Shown: positions 43,636-56,300 of the stretch, piece by piece
Position numbering within the stretch: position 1 is the stretch's first letter
How the letters are laid out: each line of letters opens with the position of its first letter
Source: Zantedeschia hybrid cultivar
Taxonomy: Eukaryota > Streptophyta > Magnoliopsida > Alismatales > Araceae
Direction of reading: 5' to 3'
Assembly (NCBI GenBank): GCA_030544215.1
Contig: JARZZO010000001.1
Span: forward strand, 37,351,670 to 37,415,669
DNA: 64,000 bases
Notes under the pieces: generated by a model
The model's input: the letters and a program-made list of their open reading frames with translations, nothing else
What the model was told of the DNA's origin: nothing
Database searches by the model: none
Position numbers and translations under genes: made by a program

Positions 43636-45186
43636 TGTTAGTTTTAGGTGGCCTACAAGCCAATCTAACTATGTAAATCTCGTTCATTTATTAATAAAAT
43701 GGCATAATATTCATTATGTGTAAATCACATTAATTATCGTTTCATAATGAAGTTCGTGAATATGTGCTATAGTGATCATATTATGATGAGATCATACTAA
43801 TGAGACTGATCACTTAAACACACATATTCTTAATCGTTCATAGTCGAAGGATATCCGAGAAGGACATCGGATATCCGGTTAGACTAGTACAGATTACTCC
43901 TGCTCATATGATGAGGGTGACTGATCTCATAAGTCACTTGTGTGGAGACACTAAGGCGAATCTGTAGGTGCTCATTGGAGAATGAGTTCACTTAACTGAT
44001 CCGACTGAATCGCTGGATGGTATTGTACCTCACTGTCAACCAACTTGATTCTATTATCGCAGTTGCGTGGATGATCCTCGGACCTGAGGCACCAAGGACA
44101 CCTTGTCGGTGGACTCCTGTGCTTTGACCTTGGTTTACGAATCTCTAGCCACGGGATTCTAAAACGCCAAGGATTGGGTACAGCGGAATACCGTCGAAGG
44201 GAATTGTGTGTCAATAAGGAATCATTCGCTCTCGGTACTTAGAGAGAGAATGCTCTAGGAAGGATGCGCGAAAGTCCCTGGCCAGGGTGGATGATAATAT
44301 CGGAAAAGGAGTTTTCCGATATTTATCATCGGCATCCAATCCAAGTGAGTCGACTAGTTAGGAGTTGACAGCACGCCATACCCTGAGTTGACTCGAGAGC
44401 ATTATACGAATGAAGGATTATATCGACGCGGTAACTGTCGGCAGAAAGGTTCCAAGAGTGGATTACTTAACCCCGATACCTTCCGGGTTCACGCGGTGTT
44501 GCTTGGCACCCAACGTGATCGGAGGCCCGGTCAAATTCGATGTGCGACATCAATTCGATTGATTAATTAATTAATAAAGAGTTATTAATTGATTAATAAA
44601 GCTAGTGAGGAGTCACTGGGCTTGTTGGGCCATTAATTGGACTGGTAATTGGGCCTAGAGGGTCACACGCAAATGATTCTCAAGGCGATGGATAAATAAG
44701 TGGGTTTTATATAAACCAGGGGTTTTTATGAAAAACCACGCGGTTAGTATAAAACATAGCGAACGGGCTGAGCAGGCCAAGCTACTGCTAACCCTAGCCG
44801 TCCCTCCTCTGTTTCTTTGTCTCTCTGGCGTCCAGACAGATCCAGATATGCTTCGCCGCGTCTCCGAATCCCGTTTGACGGGAAATCGTCCGCGCGTTGC
44901 GGCGATCGTTGCGGCGACCGGCGGAGGTTTTGTGGGCTGGGAAGAACGAGGAACGTGAGGATATCCATCGCGAGGAGGATCGCGTGGACATCGCTAGAGG
45001 CCGGGCGTTTGTGCTGCTTGCGGTGTCGCACCGACGGAACCGAACGGTTGCAGATTCGAATCCGCACACTGTGAGAATCGATAATCCGATTATCGTGTTT
45101 TTAGATTTTTCGAAACGGAAAAAATGGATCGCTGTTTATTTTATTTTTTGCTGCGTGAGCGATCCGTGAAACGAGAGAATCCAACA
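43636..45186 (+). repeat. 3' LTR of element D (1551 bp)
   Basis: It is the direct repeat of 34049-35588, with scattered substitutions and small indels (for example an added ~9-12 bp near 44905), ending in CCAACA followed by the TCTAT duplication. Confidence 0.94.
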
Positions 45187-45755
45187 TCTATTACGCTTGT
45201 ATTTATGCCATGCCATGTTGCTATATTATAATCAAGTCACGCCATGTCATGAACTTTATGTTTATACTCACGCCATGATCTTGTGACCATGCCATGATTC
45301 GCCATGACCCCTATGTTAGCTGAAGCCTGTTATGTTATATTCTATCATGCCATGATTATGTAGTAATATCATGTTGTCTTTTTACGTTTATATATACGAT
45401 AAGCCATATAGTGGTATCATGTGCTTGCTTAGTCGGTAAACTCACCCACACTATTTAACCCCTTTTCAGGAAAGGACCTTCTTAGGGCAAAGGAGTGATC
45501 TCTATGATCTTAGTCTAGTTGAGCAGAGCTTATTTTTGTAAGTCCAATTCCTATATAAACTTACAAGTGGTTCCCTGGACTTGATGTACTGCAATGTATT
45601 GTACATAACATCAATATGAAGTGTTTTGTTTAATTACATGCAAAGTGCTCAACCTTAACTATACAAGTCATGTTCGGGTTGTTCCTGCTGTTAACGGGTC
45701 CCTTCAGGTCGTAGTAAGTTGGTGTGATCGAACCGGCCGATAGGGGGTCGTTACA
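45187..45755 (+). repeat. Right part of the LTR-like host of element D
   Basis: It begins with the TCTAT duplication and continues the CATGCCATG-rich text that precedes 34049. It ends in ATAGGGGGTCGTTACA, the same kind of terminus as the K-type LTR, so a retrotransposon LTR probably ends here. No gene is seen. Confidence 0.5.
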
Positions 45756-47636
45756 TGACTTGTGGTCTGGATGGCCTCTAATGTAGTAAATATAATAACA
45801 GTAAATGATCAAAGAACTAAGAAATAATTGCTGGAAGAAAGACTACTTGAAACGCATCGATCTGAGTTGACGTTATTCAAGACAGTAACTTCTGGTCATA
45901 GTGGCTCAAGCAGAATATGCAGGTTGAATGGCGTCTGGCAAGGGCGACGTCCTTAAGAAAGCCGTCGCTCTGTGTCGATGTTATTCAAACCTGAAAAGCA
46001 GTAAGTAGTAAAAACAACAGGGCCAATCCCCTCTCAGTTCAACAGGATAAATAAAAGATCAAATACGCAATGCGAAAATAGGTTTAAACAGATAGGCTAA
46101 TCATGCAACATCATGGATATCGATGCAAATAAGACATACTTTCCAACGCCACAATTCAAGACAATCAAGGGGAGGGCAAAATTTTGCCACAAGGGGTGTG
46201 CATGAGGTATACGTGGGGATAAAATCAAACAACCATCCAATCAATCATCAAACGTGCCCGAGGGACACAACGGTGCACCGAGGGTGCGCAATGGAAATAA
46301 CAAGAGTAAATAAAAAAGAACGGCAAGGCAAGTCCCCCCGTAATCGCCAAAAAGCTGTAGGTTCTAAAATCATGTGTGCTATCATCATGATATCATGTAT
46401 TATATGATTAACAAATCAAATTTAAAACGTGATCGCCAGAAATCGAGGGTTTCAAAAGAATAAGTTGATCGCTTACTTGTGAAATCGGGAGATTGAGTTC
46501 TTTGTTCCTTTCTTCCGTCCGACCGAAAAAGAAGTGCCTCTTCTTTACTTTACTCTTGTTTTTGGGGTGTTCTTCTTTTCTTCAAGTTTTTCAAAACCTT
46601 CCTTTCTTCTTCAAATTGTGCAGAAGAAAATTAAACAAAGAGAAGAAAGAAAAGATTAAAGCTTATTATATAGTTTAGTATCTATTCTATCTAGCAATCT
46701 AAACATGGACTAAACAAAGAAAACTCACTTGTTTTTTTGTTCTTTAAACCCCTAACACATGTAGGTATGGAAAAGATGATGTAGTGTGTGTGAAAAAAAA
46801 CATGGAGTGATGTGATGAAGAACTAATAAAAAAAAAATAGTGAATTAACTAGATGAAATGAATCAAAATTAGTATGAAAACTAGAAAGAAGAAAGGAGAG
46901 GGATGAGTGTGATTGGCCCCTTCATAGCATTGGTCTTCAATGGAGGAAGAGGATGAAGCGGATGAAGTCTTGGGATGTTGTCCACGTTTTCCTTCTTGAA
47001 AGCCTCCAGAAACCTTGAAGAACGCCTCCAATCCTTCAATGGCCGACTTTTTTCAAAGGTCCAAAGGGTATTATATTTATAAGAAGTGTTTTCAAGGTGC
47101 AAACCTTCAAAGGGCTCTCCTCCGTGCTTGAACTTGCCTTGGATGTTTATCCAAGAGTTAGCTTCCAACCTCTGGAGCCGGATTATCTCAGCCAAATCAT
47201 GTTTATCAGAAAAATGCTTAAAACATGTCGTCCTCAAGAGACGCCATTTAGCTAATTATGAGAGGCCAAAATAGAAATAAAATCTGCGAAGAAAACAGGA
47301 AAATATTAGGAAACCTAAAAGGCGTCGCTTATTAGCGATGTAGATAATTTGGAAATTAATTAGAATTTAAAGTCGAAAATCCAGACGGATTATGACCTAA
47401 ATGGCGTCGTCTATAGGCGACGTTATTAAGTTAAATCTATATGAATTTAGGAATTTAATTCCAAATTGATTTTTGCTAGGAATCTAAATCGCGTTAGCCA
47501 TAGTCGACGTTAATCAACAAAAATCTTGAAAAAATTATAAAATTAATTAATGATTAAAAATCAGACTATTTTGGGGCATCATAGTTTTGACATAAAATTT
47601 ACTCAATATGAAGTCAAAATTAGCGTGCTTACACTC
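45756..47636 (-). mobile_element. Diverged LTR-like segment (minus) carrying GGCGTC hairpins
   Basis: It ends (plus strand) in TTAGCGTGCTTACA, which as reverse complement gives a TGTAAGCACG start. It contains GGCGTC/GACG units near 45925-45985, 47320-47345, 47400-47430 and 47480-47515, with the arms degenerate. Overall sequence is not alignable by eye to the K-type LTR. Its left limit is assumed to be the neighbouring LTR end. Frames such as 46123-46407 and 46881-47237 show no recognised domain. Confidence 0.45.
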
Positions 47637-48180
47637 CTAAGGTGCCACTATCCGTAAGCATGTTCGATTTTAGCATGAGAGACTTATAGTATGCGACTTA
47701 GGCATGGGTTGGGAGTCTATTTAGGCTCATACGTCATTTTGGCAGCATAAGTTTGTAGGAAAATATATGTTTGAAAACAGGCCATCTACGATAGGAAAAT
47801 AACCATGAAGACGAAACTATGTACTTGCCTTATTCCTTCCCTTCCTTCTTACCCACATTTAGAGAGAGAAAGTGAGTGAGAAAGAGAGGTAGAAAAGAAG
47901 AGAGGAAGGGAGAAAGAGATGAAGGAAGGAGAGGAAGAAAGGAAGAGAGAAAGATTTAGAGCGGGAGCGGGAGCTGTTTGGGGTTCTTCACACGTGTAGG
48001 AGGAGGAAGTTCTGCCGTGTTCAAGAGAGCTTCTAGTTTAAAGAGCTACTAAGCCGTTATGCTGCCGAAATGACATAAAAGCTTAAATGGACTCCCAACC
48101 CATGCCTAAATCCCATATTATAAGTCTCCCATGTTAAAATCGAACATACTACTTCCTCATCAAGTGAATGCTTTTGCAGT
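47637..48180. repeat. Inverted repeat around a GA-rich spacer
   Basis: 47645-47795 is the reverse complement of 48038-48150, with mismatches (shared words AGACTTATA, AGCCTAAAT, CATGTTAAAATCGAACAT). The spacer holds a GA-rich run (47865-47960) and the GCGGGAGCGGGAGCTGTTTGG motif also seen near 33425. It looks like two opposed fragments of the same LTR. Confidence 0.65.
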
Positions 48181-48189
48181 AAGCGGGAG

Positions 48190-48685
48190 ATGGCTCTGGG
48201 CGTGGGTGGAGGCTCTGGGCGGCAGAGGAGAGTTTCTCCTCCTTCAGTTACTCTTGATGGCCATGTGAATACTACGAATGATCTGCCCAATCATGGGAAT
48301 ACATCATTACAAGGTATTCCCCCCAACCAATCATCTCGAGGTAGGTCTTTAGCCCGCCAAACTAGATCTTCTTCAAGAGTTTCAGCAACCCTTAGAGCAT
48401 GGACGTCCCTTTTTTCCAACCCTCATGCACAACCAAGTAGCAAGCTAGATTTGATTGAGCCTGAGGTGCGTAGTGACAAAAAGGTTATTGTTTTCGAGGA
48501 GGAGGCATGATCTAGAAAACGCATGGAGGTATGCTGGTATGACATACATTGTGGGCTAGAAGGCTTCTTACATGCCCCTTTTATCTTTTATCAAAAGTAG
48601 GTGGTCCTTAAAAGGAGAGATGAAATTACTCATGCGTACTGGAGTATTTTTTATGTGCATATTTGACTTTGAAGAAGATCTAAAT
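48190..48685 (+). pseudogene. LINE ORF1 copy 1, 5' part
   Basis: The frame starts MALGVGGGSGRQRRVSPP and continues to LDLIEPEVRSDKKVIVFEEE, the N-terminal part of a plant L1-type ORF1. A small deletion near 48505 (compare 59190) shifts the frame. The DUF4283 part follows in another frame until the K LTR inserts at 48686. The partner half is at 51051. Confidence 0.82.
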
Positions 48686-51050
48686 TGTAACGACCCGCCA
48701 CCCAATAATCGGGGATCCGATTACTAAATGGGTACCGAATCATTAATTTGGAACCGAACCAGGATCTAAGTAAGTCTGGGAAATAAACAATAAACTAAGT
48801 TAAACATTCACATCGCATTGAATTGAAAGAAAAGTGCAGGAATTTAAAGTTATTACAATGCGACTCGATACAGCAAATAATTACATACTCCAACCGAAAA
48901 GAAATAATTAAACGTACAGGCCAGAAATAAAGATAACAACTACGTCGGGGCATACCCCGAAACAACAGCTGATGGCGCGCGACTTACAGCAGTACACACC
49001 TCGCTAAGTCTGCCTGGAACCTTCACCTGAAAACCGCAGGGGTGAGTTTCAATGAAAAGACTCAGTAGGGATCCTTCGTTCCCCACCGCTCACACACACA
49101 CACCCACAAGTGTAAGACATAGCTGAAGGTACAATAAACAAGTAAAGCAGTAATTACTACTCCTAAACCTCGATATGAATCACATGCATTCGATATATAT
49201 TTAACATGCATATTTCTAATCACCAATCTACCAGGGAACCCACAACCAGTGTCTCGTCAAAACACGCCAACCACACAAACGAAGGTGGGAAACACCGACC
49301 CGCTGAGACCAAACAGTAACCCCTCGGATCGCACGCTAGCTACTCCGGCCCAACTGGCTCAGGTGGTTACTCCTTCCCCCAGCACGAGTGACACTCCACA
49401 GGTACCACTCCGACACCGGTACAAGCTAACCCCGGGGTTCACCAGGTGACCCTCTCTCACTAGGCGTCACCCCGCCACTGCTCCCACCGGCGCTGTGTCC
49501 CAACCACACCGACACAGGGTGACAAAGCGCTACAACTGTCACTCTAGGTCCACAGTAACTCAAAACACGGCACAGTGCGATCCGGTCACGTAAGAAGTCC
49601 ACGGTCGCACGAAACGCCTCGTAGTGTGATTCGGTCACAAGGAATCCATCATCATAGAGTATATTTAAAGCATGCAATTATCCAACTATCTAACAGTGTA
49701 GACACATTTTAATGGCATGGATTAGTGTGGTTCTATCTTGAATCGCGTCGCCCAAGGCCGACGCCATGCAAGCATCCTAAACTGGTTCCTGAAACCCAGC
49801 CTCAGAATAGGGCCTAAAACGCGTCGTCCTAGGAAGCCGCCTTTTTGATAGGCGTCGCTGTCCTCAGACGCCATTCACAAAAGAACCCGAAACTTGCAGA
49901 AACCTCAATCGGGGTGATTTCTGCCTAAATGGCGTCGTACTGGCCCGTCGCCATTCTAACTGGCGTCGTCCAGGCAAGACGTCATTTAGCGTCAGAACCC
50001 CAGACTGACAGAACCTCAAATGGGACAATTTCTGCTTAAATGGCATCGTGCTGGCCCGTCGCCATTCTAAATAGCGTCGTCCAGGCACGACGTCATTTAA
50101 CGCCAGAAACCTGGTTCCTCGGCTCTACCCGAGGGTTCCCCCTTTTCACCCCAAACACCCCAAAAACACCAAAAACAGAAGACGAAGAGGGAAAACCAAA
50201 CTATCATGCAAACCCAATAATTCCACCTTCACAAACACGATCATTTCATTAAGAAAAATCCTAAACATGCTTATTCTACCCAAAAATCCCTTGCACGCAT
50301 CATGCATCAAGGCGGGAAAACATGGGTTTTGAAATGAAACACTACGGGAATCGTCACCCTATCGATTCTTGAACTCCTCCTGGCTCCGCCGCCAAACCGT
50401 CGCACCGCAGACCGCCGCCGGTACACCGAGGACGCCACCACTCCGCCGGGACGTTGGCCGCCGCCCGGAGAATGGAACGCCGCGAAGAAAGTGGTGGTGG
50501 TAGTGGTGAGAGGTAGTGGAGTGGTGGAAGAGGAAGAAGGGGAAAGGAATGGGGAAGAGAGGGGGGGGTCGGAGGGTGGAGAGGGTGAGGAGAGAGAGAG
50601 TGAAAGGGTGAGAATGAGGGAAAGAAGGGAAGGCTCGCGGGGTCAATCCTAAACAGGGTAAAACGCGTCATCCCAGACAGACGCCAATCAGATGACAGGA
50701 CGGGCCATACTGACAGAAACTCTGAAACGCGTTGCTCACCAAGGACGCCGTTCAGATGACAAGACCGGCACCGTACACTGACATTGCAGGGTCGCAGTCT
50801 GAATGGCGTCGTCCATCACGGATGCCGTTCAGACGACAAGACAGGGGCCGTACTCTCGCGGCCCGAAACCTTCCCACGTGGCGCCCACGTGGCACAATGG
50901 CGACAACCCTAAATGTCGTCCACCCAGCAAGATGCCATTTGAAAGGCGTCGTGCGGGGTAGACATTATTCAAAAGAAGCTCTCAAGACTCCTCAGGGTCC
51001 AAACCAGGGGATCAGACCCGAATACAGAACCCGAAACCTCAGTCCTTACA
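48686..51050 (-). mobile_element. K-type solo LTR (minus) in LINE ORF1, duplication TAAAY
   Basis: The limits are TGTAACGACCCGCC and CCTCAGTCCTTACA, 2365 bp apart. Flanks are TAAAT (48681-48685) and TAAAC (51051-51055), one change apart, and the uninterrupted relative near 59368 reads CTAAACCATG. Palindromic units, pyrimidine-rich tract and GC-rich core are all present in reverse. Its 3' terminal part resembles the 54612 copy more than the 864, 26626 and 38422 copies, so there are at least two subfamilies. Confidence 0.9.
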
Positions 51051-51708
51051 TAAACCATGTTCTTGATGGTTTCTAGTCTGTTCGAGGTCACCCATTCATC
51101 CTTCAACGTTGGAATAGTAGTTTGAGAATGGAGAAGGAAAGCCTTACGTCTGTACCAATATGGGTTACTTTTCATGATCTCCCTCTTCACTGGTGGACAC
51201 AAAGAGGACTCAGCAAGTTAAGTAGTCTAATTGGAAAGCCGTTGCATATGGATCGACTAACTGCTCTCCGGCAGAGACTTCAAAATGCGAGGGTATGTAT
51301 TCTTGTTGATACTATTGCTGAACTCCCTAGTACTATCCAAGTTCTTAATGATAGTGATACGATTGATTCCATTTATGTATCCTATGATTGGATTCCTAAG
51401 GCAAGCACTGAATTTAAGACCTTTGGTCACGGTGATAAGGAGGCTATTAGGAAGGAATCTGCCCCAATTGCAAGGAAGAAAATTAAGCAGGTTTTTGTTC
51501 CCAAATCCTCTATAAAAATGAGTAATACTTTTAATGTTCTCCATGATCTTGATGAGAACGTTCAAAATCCAGAGGAGGAGGTGCACGTAGATCCAGTTGG
51601 ACTTGAGAAACCGGTTAACCTAGTAGTTTCTAACTCAGTTACTCTGACTGAGTTACCTACTATTTTTAATCCGGTTTGATGGACTCCCTTGATTCTAACC
51701 CTAACCCT
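51051..51708 (+). pseudogene. LINE ORF1 copy 1, 3' part
   Basis: The frame at 51122-51679 continues DUF4283 (RMEKESLTSVPIWVTFHDLPLHWWTQRGLSKLSSLIGKPLHMDRLTA) into the knuckle region. There the cysteines of C-x2-C are lost (STEFKTFGHGDKEA, against CTTCKLFGHGDKEC in copy 3). It stops matching the other copies at about 51708, where gypsy sequence begins. Confidence 0.85.
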
Positions 51709-52217
51709 AATGCTGGTGCTAGCATAGTAGTGGTTCTAACCTTGGGACAGTTCCTTATAATGTGTCCGGTCTCCCCACAGCCAAAACATCGGCCGGATCC
51801 CCTCACACATTCAGTACCTTCATGTCTTTTGCCACATTTTTGACACAAAGGATAAGAAGGAACTCGAGCATATGGAGTAGCAGTCATTACTGGCATCTTT
51901 GGGGATTCAATCTTCCTCTTCTTGGGCATAGATGATGATGCTGGCCTCTGCAAAGAGGAAGATGCCTGTCTCTTGAGATCTACCTTACATTCTTCTAAAT
52001 AAATCTCATGCTCAGCTTCTTGCCTGCACGCAGCTTCCACCACCTCTTCCATAGAGCTAAATTTGTGTACAACTAGCTTGGTGCGTAACATGGGTTTTAG
52101 CCCCATCAGAAATTTTTGTAGCTTCCAACGTTCATCAAGGCACATGTGAGGTGCGAATTTGGCCAATTCAGAAAATTTAGCTTCATACTCCATAACTAAC
52201 TTAGTGCCTTGGGTCAG
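51709..52217 (-). pseudogene. Gypsy gag fragment with zinc knuckle
   Basis: The minus-strand frame encodes MEYEAKFSELAKFAPHM, WKLQKFLMGLKPMLRTKL and a knuckle CFGCGETGHIIRNCP (C-x2-C-x4-H-x4-C), characteristic of gypsy gag proteins of the chromovirus kind. It lacks the N-terminal gag; upstream on the same strand the text switches abruptly to a Tat-like reverse transcriptase near 52217. It is a fragment and not functional. Confidence 0.8.
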
Positions 52218-53353
52218 GGGCAGGAAAATCATCTTTAGGACATGCCCAGTTCAGATCTCGGAAGTCAATACAGATCTTGACTTTTCCATCCTTTTTCATA
52301 ACTAGGACTATGTTCGCCATCCATTGCCGATAGAGGACAATTCTAATAAATTTGGCTTTATGCAGCTTATCGACCTCTTCTTTCATCTTCAAAGTCATTT
52401 GTGGGTGGAATCCCCTTAATTTCTATTTAATCAGGCTCGCTCTAGATTTCAATGTTAATCGGTGCTCCACTAGGGAAGAATCTAACTCTGGCATATCTTC
52501 ATAGCTCTAGGCGAAAGTGTCCTTATAATCTTTAAGAATTCGAACCAAAGTCTCTTCATCTAATTTTGAAATATTTTGACTAATAAGGACTATCTTAGGC
52601 TATTCTTCGGTTCCTAGATTGATCTCCTTGGTTGGTTCTTCTACAGCAATTGAAGGTTCATCGAATCTCTTCACTCCACTTGCATATGCCTCAACTGCGT
52701 CCTCATCTTCTTCTTCTTCTTCAATGACGGGGTCTTTCTTATGTATTAATTCATATACCCCATACCCGTCATATATCAACTCATCTACCTCAGACTCTTT
52801 TGACAATTGGATAGGATTCTCTAGCAATTGAGGGATTTGATAGAATGGAATGCACTTAGAAGCTAACTCCTGGAGATATCTATTAGAAATTCTTCTACCT
52901 TTAGACTTCCTGGACTTTCTAATCTGACCAACTTCATTAGACTCCTAACTTTATTAAACTGCCTACCACTAGACTCACTATCGTGACCTAGGGAGGACGA
53001 AGAAGGATAAAAATCATTGCATACATGAGGGAATATAGATGAATTCCTCATAGTGGAGGGGCAGAGTAGATCTAGAAGAGAATCCTGCCCAAGCGACCCT
53101 TGCAATGGGGTACATTCGGACATATAGTAGGAGGTTTCCTTAACGAGGATTTGGGAGGAAGAGTTGACAAATTTGCATTTGTTTTTGGACATTTTCAACA
53201 TTTATCATGAAAGATGAATGAATTTGAAACAGAGGATAAGTAGAGGATGGGGAAAAGGGCATCATTGCCAGAGGATTAGGGGGATCATACAATAGTAAGT
53301 CCCAGATCAAATCATGGATCCTCTCGAGGTTGAGAGGAATCCGAGGCAGAATG
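52218..53353 (-). pseudogene. Tat-like gypsy pre-RT region and RT start, part 2
   Basis: Reading the minus strand from 53353 down: a degenerate linker, an acidic stretch (VIEEEEEDEDAVEAY) at 52600-52827 ending EINLGTEE, then ILKDYKDTFA, stop, SYEDMPEL near 52480-52540, then the reverse transcriptase start (KAKFIRIVLYRQWMANIVLV, KICIDFRDLNWACPKDDFPAP) at 52201-52398. These are landmarks of Tat/Athila-type gypsy pol. Many stops are present. It continues part 1 at 57809-58870 across the inserted K LTRs, and is cut before the catalytic YxDD. Confidence 0.78.
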
Positions 53354-56300
53354 TGTAAGGATTGAGGTTTCGGATCCGGTTATCGGGTCAGTTTCGGAGT
53401 TGGACCCCTTGGTTTGGGCACTTGTGGGGCTAGGGCATGTGTTCCAAGCTCGACGCGGTTCAAACAACATCCAGTAACGAGGACGCGTTCTAGAATGTGC
53501 CACGTGGGCGGGCGTTGGGGCGCGAGAGTACGGCCCCGGTCTTATCGTCTGAATGGCGTCTTGCATGGTCGGCACCATTCAGAGATCTGTCAGTGTACGA
53601 CCCCCGTATTATCATCTGAAAGGCGGCTACCTTGGACGATGCGTTTTAGCAAGTTTTGGTTTGACCCTGTGAGCCCTCCCTCCTTTCCCTCATTCTCTCC
53701 ATTTCTTTCTCTCTCCTCCCCTTCCCCTCCAATCCGTTCGACCCCTTTCCCCCTTCCCCTTCCTTTCCTCTCCCTCCACTCCCTTAACCCCTAACTTCCT
53801 CCACTACCACCACCATCTCCTCCACGCCGTATCTCTCTCTGGACGGCGGCCGACGTCTCGGTAGAGTGACGGCGTCCACAGCAGTACTAGCGGCGGCTTG
53901 TGGCGTGGCGGTTCAGTGGCTAGGAGCTAGGAGGAGTTCAAGTAACCGGTAGGGTGACGATCCCCATTGTGTTTTATTTAAAACTATGTTTTTTCCTGCT
54001 TTTGGAGCATGTTTAGGGGATCTTTGGGGTGAAAATGTTAAACTTGTAAATTAGGAATGAAGGGTTTTTAATGGATATTTCGATTCTCCTCCTCCTCCCC
54101 TTTTGTGTTGTGTTTTTATGCAATTTGGGGAGAAATCCCATTTTTTTTAACTCAAGGAAGGCCAGCAAGGGAACCAGTTGGCGAACGCTAAATGGCGTCT
54201 TGGGACAGCGACGCCATTTTGAATGGCGGCTGCCTCCAACGACACTATTTAGCCCGGTTCATTCCAAGCTGTGATTCTGTTTCTGTTGTTAATAGGCGAC
54301 TAAGGACAGCGACGCCTTTTAAAAGGTGACTACATTGAACGACGCGATTTAGGCCATATTCCGAGGCCTATTTTTATATGAACCAATTTAGGAGGCTTGA
54401 ATGGCGTTGGCCATGGGCGATACAATTCAAGACAGAATCTCATTAATTCATGATATTAACATATATTTACATTGTTAGATAGTTTGGTTAAATGTATGCT
54501 TGAAACCGTACTCGAGGATGAGGATTTCTACGTGATTGGATCGCACTGTGTTGTGTTTTGTGCGACCGTGGGTCTATAGTGACAGTTGTTAGAACTTAGG
54601 AACCCTGTGTCTGTAAGGACTAAGGCTTTCGGATCCGGTTTTCGGGGTCGGACCCTGTAGTTCAGGCTCCAGTAGGGCAGAGACTCTGTGATGTTTCGCG
54701 TCGAGCCCGCTTGACGCGGTTTAAACGGCGTCCACCATTGCAGACGCGTTTTAGGTTCTGCCACGTAGGTGCCACGTGGGCTGGCTTTGGGCCGCGAGAG
54801 TACGGCCCTGTCGTGTCGTCTGAACGGCGTTAGCATGGGACGACGCCTTTCAGACTGCGACTCTGGATTTGTCAGAGTACGGCCCTGACATGACTCCTGA
54901 ACGGCATCTGTGTAGAACGACGCATTTCAGAGTCCTGTCAGAGCGGCCGTCACGTCACCTGATAGGCGTCTGTCCATGTCGACGCGTTTTAGCCAGTGTC
55001 TGGTTAACCCCGCGAGCCCTCCTTCTTTCCCTCATTTTCTTCCTCCTCTCTTTCTCTCCTCCCTTCCGGCGATCCCGACGGCACCCCCTTCTCCTCCCTC
55101 TTTTCCTCCCACCACTTCATCCTTTCCTCCACTCCATCACCCACCTAGCTCCCACCACTACCACCTCCACTTCCACTGCGGCGTTTTACTCTCCGGACGG
55201 CGGCCGACGTCACGGTGGAGTAAGGATGACCACGGCAGTACCGGCGGGGGCGTGGGACGAGTCGGGTGGACGGCTTGAAGCTTGGAGGAGTTCAAGTGAC
55301 CGGTAGGGTGACGAATCCCATAGTGTTCTATGTTCAAACCATGATTCTCCCTCTTGAAGCATGTTTTAGATCTATGGTTTTGGGGGTAGAACAAGCATGT
55401 TTAGGAGCTCTTCTTGTTGAAATGGGGGATTTCTATGAATATGGATTCATGATGTTTGGGTTTGCCTCTCTTTCTCCTCCGTTTCGGGTGATTTTGGGGT
55501 TTTGGGGGATGAAAAGGAGAGCCCTCAGGCTCATGACAGATCTGGTTCCTGGGGTTGAAAGACGTCGTGCATGGACGACGCCTTTTTGAAGGGCGTCGGG
55601 CCGTCATGACGCCTTTTAGACAGGAACTGCTTTACTGAGGTTCTGTAAGGTTCAGCGATTCTGGGACTAAAAGACGTCATGGGTGGGCGACGCTATTCGT
55701 AAAAGCGTCGGGTAACCATGATGCCTTTTTAGGCAGAAATCCCCTGATTAATGTTTTCTGCAAATCCTGGATTTCTATGCTAAATGGCGTCTGAGGATGT
55801 TGACGCCTTTCAAAAGGCGACCGCTGGTGTCGACGCCTTTTAGGCCAGATTCTGAGGCCGATGTTTTATGAACCAGTACAGGGAGCTTGAATGGCGTCGG
55901 CCTTGGGCGACGCGATTCAAGACAGAGCTACACTAATTCATGCCAGTAAAATGTGTTCATACTGCTAGATAGTTGGTTAATGCATGCTTTAGTGCACTCG
56001 ATAATGATGGATTCTTCATGACCGGATGGCACTGCGTTGTGTGTCGTGCGATCGCGGGCTTTTCACGTGACCGGATCGTACTATGCCGGGTTTTGTGTTA
56101 CTGTGGACCCGGAGTGATAGTTGTAACACTTTATCACCCTGTGCTGGTGTGGGTGGAGCACAGCACCGGTGGGGGCGTATGCGGGGTGACGCCTAGTGAG
56201 AGAGGGTCACCTGGTGAACCCCGGGGTCAGCTAGTACCGGTGTCGGAGTGGTACATTCGGAGAGTCACTCGTGCTGAGGGAAGGAGTAACCACCTGAGCC

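Larger units (their letters stand above)
34049..45186 (+). mobile_element. Copia element D, defective, with nested K-type LTR
   Basis: It has LTRs at 34049-35588 and 43636-45186, a tRNA-iMet primer site at 35590, a polypurine tract at 43622-43635 and the 5-bp duplication TCTAT (34044-34048 and 45187-45191). Without the nested K LTR (38422-41113) the element is about 8.4 kb. Its LTR copies differ at many sites, more than those of B, and its gag-pol is broken by a gag deletion, a frameshift and many stops. It is the oldest of the three copia elements whose two LTRs can be compared. Confidence 0.94.

Noticed and set aside
32965..45755. A complete solo LTR (TGTAAGGCTTC to CGTTACA) hosting element D
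   Set aside because: Flanks TAATT and TGACT do not match and the supposed start has no independent support; only the right terminus looks convincing.
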